Below the pieces are notes generated by a model. It was given only the letters and a program-made list of their open reading frames with translations, had not been told where the DNA came from and ran no database searches. Positions 35,701 to 37,546 of a stretch of 37,546 bases of DNA are shown here, in pieces. Origin of the DNA: Flammeovirga sp. EKP202 (lineage in GTDB: Bacteria; Bacteroidota; Bacteroidia; Cytophagales; Flammeovirgaceae); assembly GCF_014534745.1 (NCBI RefSeq), contig NZ_JACVVP010000066.1:1-37546 (forward strand), read 5' to 3'. The stretch's first letter is position 1. Each line of letters starts with the position of its first letter. The position numbers and the translations under genes are program-made.

Positions 35701-37546
35701 AGTCAGAATGGTTGTCATCTTTAAAAGGCGAAACGGGTGAGCAAGGTGAGACTGGCGCTTCTGGAGCCAATGGCTCATCCGCTTATTCGATAGCTGTAAG
35801 TAATGGATTTGAAGGCAGTGAGTCAGAATGGTTATCATCATTAAAAGGTGAAACTGGTGATAAGGGTGAACAAGGCGAAAAGGGTGAGACCGGTGCTGCT
35901 GGTTTAAATGGCGTTGATGGTTCTTCCGCTTATTCGATAGCTGTAAATAATGGTTTTGAAGGTAGTGAATCGGAGTGGTTATCGTCTTTAAAAGGCGAAA
36001 CTGGTGATAAGGGTGAACAAGGTGAGACCGGCGCTGCAGGAGCGAATGGTATTGATGGCTCTTCCGCTTATTCGATAGCAGTAAGTAATGGCTTTGAAGG
36101 TAGTGAGTCAGAGTGGTTATTATCTTTAAAAGGTGAAACTGGTGATCAGGGAGAACAAGGCGAGCAAGGTGAGACGGGTGCCACTGGAGCAAATGGTACA
36201 GATGGATCATCCGCTTATGCTATAGCTGTAAATAATGGCTTTGAAGGTAGTGAGTCGGAGTGGTTATCATCTTTAAAAGGCGAAACTGGTGATAAGGGAG
36301 AACAAGGTGAGACCGGCGCCCCAGGTTTAAATGGAATTAATGGCTCATCTGCTTATGCTATAGCTGTTAGTAATGGTTTCGAAGGTAGTGAGTCTGAATG
36401 GTTATCGTCGTTAAAAGGCGAAACTGGTGAGCAAGGTGAGACCGGCGCCCCAGGTTTAAATGGAATTAATGGTTCATCCGCTTATGCGATAGCTGTAAAT
36501 AATGGATTTAAAGGTAGTGAATCGGAGTGGTTATCATCCTTAAAAGGTGATACTGGTGAGCAGGGAGAGCAAGGTGAAAAAGGTGAAAAAGGCGAGCAAG
36601 GCGAGACTGGTGCTCCAGGTTTAAATGGAGTTAATGGCTCTTCCGCTTATTCGATAGCTGTAAATAATGGCTTTGAAGGTAGTGAGTCAGAGTGGTTATC
36701 GTCTTTAAAAGGCGAAACTGGTGAACAGGGCGAACAAGGTGAGCAAGGTGAGACTGGTGTCGCAGGAGCCAATGGTATTGACGGATCATCCGCTTATTCG
36801 ATCGCAGTAAGTAATGGCTTTGAAGGCAGTGAGTCGGAGTGGTTATCATCTTTAAAAGGTGAAACTGGAGAGCAGGGAGAACAAGGTGAGACCGGCGCCT
36901 CAGGAGCCAATGGTATTGACGGTTCATCTGCTTATGCGATCGCAGTAAGTAATGGCTTTGAAGGCAGTGAATCGGAGTGGTTATCGTCTTTAAAAGGTGA
37001 GACCGGCGCTCCAGGTTTAAATGGTATTGATGGTTCATCTGCATATGCAATAGCCGTAAGTAATGGCTTTGAAGGCAGTGAGTCGGAGTGGTTATCATCT
37101 TTAAAAGGTGAAACGGGTGAGCAGGGAGAACAAGGTGAGACCGGCGCCTCAGGAGCAAATGGTATTGATGGTTCATCTGCTTATGCGATAGCTGTAAGTA
37201 ATGGTTTTGAAGGTAGTGAGTCAGAGTGGTTATCATCATTAAAAGGTGAAACTGGTGAGCAGGGTGAACAAGGTGAGACCGGCGCTGCAGGATCAAATGG
37301 TATTGATGGTTCATCTGCTTATGCGATCGCCGTAAGTAATGGTTTTGAAGGCAGTGAGTCAGAGTGGTTATCATCATTAAAAGGTGAAACTGGTGAGCAG
37401 GGTGAACAAGGTGAGACGGGTGCCACTGGAGCAAATGGTGCAGATGGATCATCCGCTTATGCAATAGCTGTAAGTAATGGTTTTGAAGGCAGTGAGTCAG
37501 AGTGGTTATCATCATTAAAAGGTGAAACTGGTGAGCAGGGTGAACA
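29736..37546 (+). CDS. Giant collagen-like repeat surface protein (3' end outside the window)
   Basis: An open frame from 29736 to the window end, at least 2603 codons, without a stop. Order: signal peptide MKSIYILLTLFVVSWATYA; a Bacteroidota-type N-terminal domain (about 21-135, with YQAVVRDADGELI, DISGTSVYSEIH and MSVPYALYAE); a short Gly-X-Y island (139-159, GEDGADGEKG); one GDGKFTFNFSDGTWYTTP module; a divergent repeat with Trp210; then 51 canonical units with Trp from 242 to 2590. Each unit is a run of 4-10 Gly-X-Y triplets (GET, GEQ, GEK, GAA, GAN, GID), then GSS and a 22-residue spacer AYAIAVSNGF-EGSESEWLSSLK. The Trp codon of all units lies in the same frame, so the gene is intact as far as it goes. 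It is likely an exported, trimeric, fibre-forming adhesin or matrix protein. The C-terminus, including any T9SS or anchoring domain, is not seen. Confidence 0.9.
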   Translation, partial: MKSIYILLTLFVVSWATYAQVPHYMSYQAVVRDADGELIKSQDVSVRISIIQGDISGTSVYSEIHFPSTNTSGLLTLAVGNGGQVIGTFSEIDWGADIYYIKSEIDPNGGEDYSITTISQMMSVPYALYAERAGNTVKGIDGEDGADGEKGEDGADGVGIVSTIYEGDGKFTFNFSDGTWYTTPSLQGDRGLSAYELALINGFEGTEEEWVTSLKEAKDGEDGSSAYSIALSNGFEGSESEWLSSLKGETGDKGEQGEQGEQGETGAAGANGIDGSSAYSIAVSNGFEGSESEWLSSLKGETGEQGEQGEKGEQGEQGETGAPGLNGINGSSAYAIAVSNGFEGSESEWLSSLKGETGEKGEQGETGASGANGLDGSSAYSIAVNNGFEGSESEWLSSLKGETGEQGEQGETGAAGSNGIDGSSAYSIAVSNGFEGSESEWLSSLKGETGEKGEQGEQGETGAAGANGIDGSSAYSIAVSNGFEGSESEWLSSLKGETGEQGEQGEQGEQGEQGETGAAGANGIDGSSAYAIAVSNGFEGSESEWLSSLKGETGEQGEQGEQGETGAAGANGIDGSSAYAIAVSNGFEGSESEWLSSLKGETGEQGEQGEQGETGAPGLNGIDGSSAYAIAVSNGFEGSESEWLSSLKGETGEQGETGAAGANGIDGSSAYAIAVSNGFEGSESEWLSSLKGETGEQGEEGEKGEQGETGAPGLNGINGSSAYAIAVSNGFEGSESEWLSSLKGETGEQGETGAAGANGIDGSSTYAIAVSNGFEGSESEWLSSLKGETGEQGEQGEQGETGAPGLNGIDGSSAYVIAVSNGFEGSESEWLSSLKGEQGEQGETGAAGANGIDGSSAYAIAVNNGFEGSESEWLSSLKGEQGEQGETGATGANGIDGSSAYAIAVNNGFEGSESEWLSSLKGEQGEQGETGAAGANGIDGSSVYAIAVNNGFEGSESEWLSSLKGETGEQGEQGETGAAGTNGIDGSSAYAIAVNNGFEGSESEWLSSLKGETGEQGEQGETGASGLNGIDGSSAYAIAVSNGFEGSESEWLSSLKGETGEQGEQGETGASGANGIDGSSAYAIAVSNGFEGSESEWLSSLKGETGEQGEQGETGAAGVNGIDGSSAYAIAVSNGFEGSESEWLSSLKGEQGEQGETGATGANGIDGSSAYAIAVNNGFEGSESEWLSSLKGETGEQGKQGEKGEQGETGAAGSNGIDGSSAYAIAVSNGFEGSESEWLSSLKGKTGEKGEKGEQGKQGEAGAPGLNGINGSSAYAIALSNGFEGSESEWLSSLKGETGEQGEQGKQGETGAPGLNGINGSSAYAIAVNNGFEGSESEWLSSLKGETGEKGEQGEQGETGAAGSNGVDGSSAYAIAVSNGFEGSESEWLSSLKGETGEQGETGAAGANGVDGSSAYSVAVSNGFEGSESEWLSSLKGDTGDQGETGAAGSNGIDGLSAYAIAVSNGFEGSESEWLSSLKGETGEQGEQGEQGETGAAGANGIDGSSAYSIAVSNGFEGSESEWLSSLKGETGEQGEQGETGASGANGIDGSSAYAIAVSNGFEGSESEWLSSLKGETGEQGEQGEQGEQGETGAAGANGIDGSSAYAIAVSNGFEGSESEWLSSLKGETGEQGEQGETGAPGLNGIDGSSAYVIAVSNGFEGSESEWLSSLKGEQGEQGETGAAGANGIDGSSAYAIAVNNGFEGSESEWLSSLKGETGEQGKTGAAGANGIDGSSAYAIAVNNGFEGSETEWLSSLKGEKGEQGETGANGANGINGSSAYAIAVSNGFEGSESEWLSSLKGETGEQGEQGKIGAAGTNGIDGSSAYAIAVINGFEGSESEWISSLKGETGEQGEQGETGATGANGIDGSSAYAIAVNNGFEGSESEWLSSLKGETGDKGEPGEKGEQGDTGVAGANGIDGSSAYAIAVSNGFEGSESEWLSSLKGETGDQGEPGEKGEQGDTGVAGANGIDGSSAYAIAVSNGFEGSESEWLSSLKGETGEQGETGASGANGSSAYSIAVSNGFEGSESEWLSSLKGETGDKGEQGEKGETGAAGLNGVDGSSAYSIAVNNGFEGSESEWLSSLKGETGDKGEQGETGAAGANGIDGSSAYSIAVSNGFEGSESEWLLSLKGETGDQGEQGEQGETGATGANGTDGSSAYAIAVNNGFEGSESEWLSSLKGETGDKGEQGETGAPGLNGINGSSAYAIAVSNGFEGSESEWLSSLKGETGEQGETGAPGLNGINGSSAYAIAVNNGFKGSESEWLSSLKGDTGEQGEQGEKGEKGEQGETGAPGLNGVNGSSAYSIAVNNGFEGSESEWLSSLKGETGEQGEQGEQGETGVAGANGIDGSSAYSIAVSNGFEGSESEWLSSLKGETGEQGEQGETGASGANGIDGSSAYAIAVSNGFEGSESEWLSSLKGETGAPGLNGIDGSSAYAIAVSNGFEGSESEWLSSLKGETGEQGEQGETGASGANGIDGSSAYAIAVSNGFEGSESEWLSSLKGETGEQGEQGETGAAGSNGIDGSSAYAIAVSNGFEGSESEWLSSLKGETGEQGEQGETGATGANGADGSSAYAIAVSNGFEGSESEWLSSLKGETGEQGE
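34152..34462 (+). repeat. Duplicated multi-unit block, copy 1
   Basis: 311 bases spanning slightly more than two repeat units are identical to 36690-37000 except for one base (gCc versus gTc, an Ala/Val change in a Gly-X-Y triplet). Neighbouring sequence on both sides differs clearly. It indicates a recent block copy within the array. Confidence 0.9.
36690..37000 (+). repeat. Duplicated multi-unit block, copy 2
   Basis: The second copy of the block at 34152-34462, displaced by 2538 bases (18 units). The copy ends in the GGTGA of the next collagen run; beyond it, copy 2 goes into a shortened unit with only four triplets. Confidence 0.9.

Larger units (their letters stand above)
30402..37546 (+). 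repeat. Array of 51 collagen-spacer repeat units
   Basis: In-frame coding repeats. Measured from Trp codon to Trp codon, the 50 complete intervals are 111 (1), 120 (1), 129 (12), 138 (16), 147 (10), 156 (7) and 165 (3) bases. Every difference is a multiple of 9 bases, which is one Gly-X-Y triplet. The length change falls in the collagen-like part; the spacer has constant length. The array continues past the window. Confidence 0.95.

Noticed and set aside
30331-37515. Many long minus-strand open frames rich in His, Leu, Gln and Arg (for example 30718-31800, 34114-35052, 36631-37515), and two Ser/Pro-rich ones
   Set aside because: They are the antisense of the collagen-like repeat. The repeated codons happen to lack stops in those frames. 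Their products are low-complexity, start at random points in the units, and stop only where a unit varies. The + strand frame with signal peptide and recognised domains is the real gene.
30402-37546. Possible CRISPR array or non-coding satellite
   Set aside because: The repeated and variable parts are all in one open frame, variable parts are related to each other, and lengths change in 9-base steps. That is a coding repeat.

Overview
The window looks like chromosomal DNA of a member of the Bacteroidota, most likely a marine Cytophagales/Flammeovirga-like bacterium. The lineage rests on several signals: a CcoN-CcoO fusion in the cbb3 oxidase operon, proteins with C-terminal type IX secretion (T9SS) sorting domains, many lipoproteins, promoter elements of the TAnnTTTG type, AT-rich intergenic DNA, and a tRNA without an encoded CCA end. 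The genus is an inference; no rRNA is present.

Layout. 0-7 kb holds mixed housekeeping and envelope genes: a lipoprotein metallophosphoesterase, a GNAT acetyltransferase, truA behind tRNA-Trp, an M49-like metallopeptidase lipoprotein, a small unknown lipoprotein and a membrane-anchored endonuclease/exonuclease/phosphatase protein. 7-14 kb is a cbb3 cytochrome oxidase cluster in the order ccoS, ccoNO, ccoQ, a small membrane protein, ccoP, ccoG, ccoH, a SafE/DsbD-like membrane protein and a small Cys-rich CWC protein. Three FNR/CRP-like palindromes and a good promoter element precede it, so oxygen-responsive control is likely. 14-18 kb carries a large secreted M4 metalloprotease with a T9SS signal. 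18-21 kb holds priA and tsaB. 21-25.5 kb is a four-gene molybdenum hydroxylase operon (xdhC-like, mocA-like, 2Fe-2S subunit, Tat-type large subunit), with a divergent DHA2-family exporter beyond it. A large unknown lipoprotein follows.

29.2-37.5 kb is the most striking part. A small T9SS-sorted protein is followed 40 bases later by a giant open reading frame that starts at 29736 and is still open at the window end (at least 2603 codons). It encodes a signal peptide, a Bacteroidota-type N-terminal domain and then 51 canonical repeat units (plus one divergent one). Each unit joins a block of collagen-like Gly-X-Y triplets to an almost invariant 22-residue non-collagen spacer with one Trp. Unit lengths range from 37 to 55 residues and always differ by whole 9-base steps, that is by one Gly-X-Y triplet. 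Multi-unit blocks have been copied almost perfectly within the array. The C-terminus lies outside the window.

Limits: everything was read by eye. Family names rest on motif recognition, not on a database search. In the giant gene the frame was checked at the Trp codon of every repeat unit.
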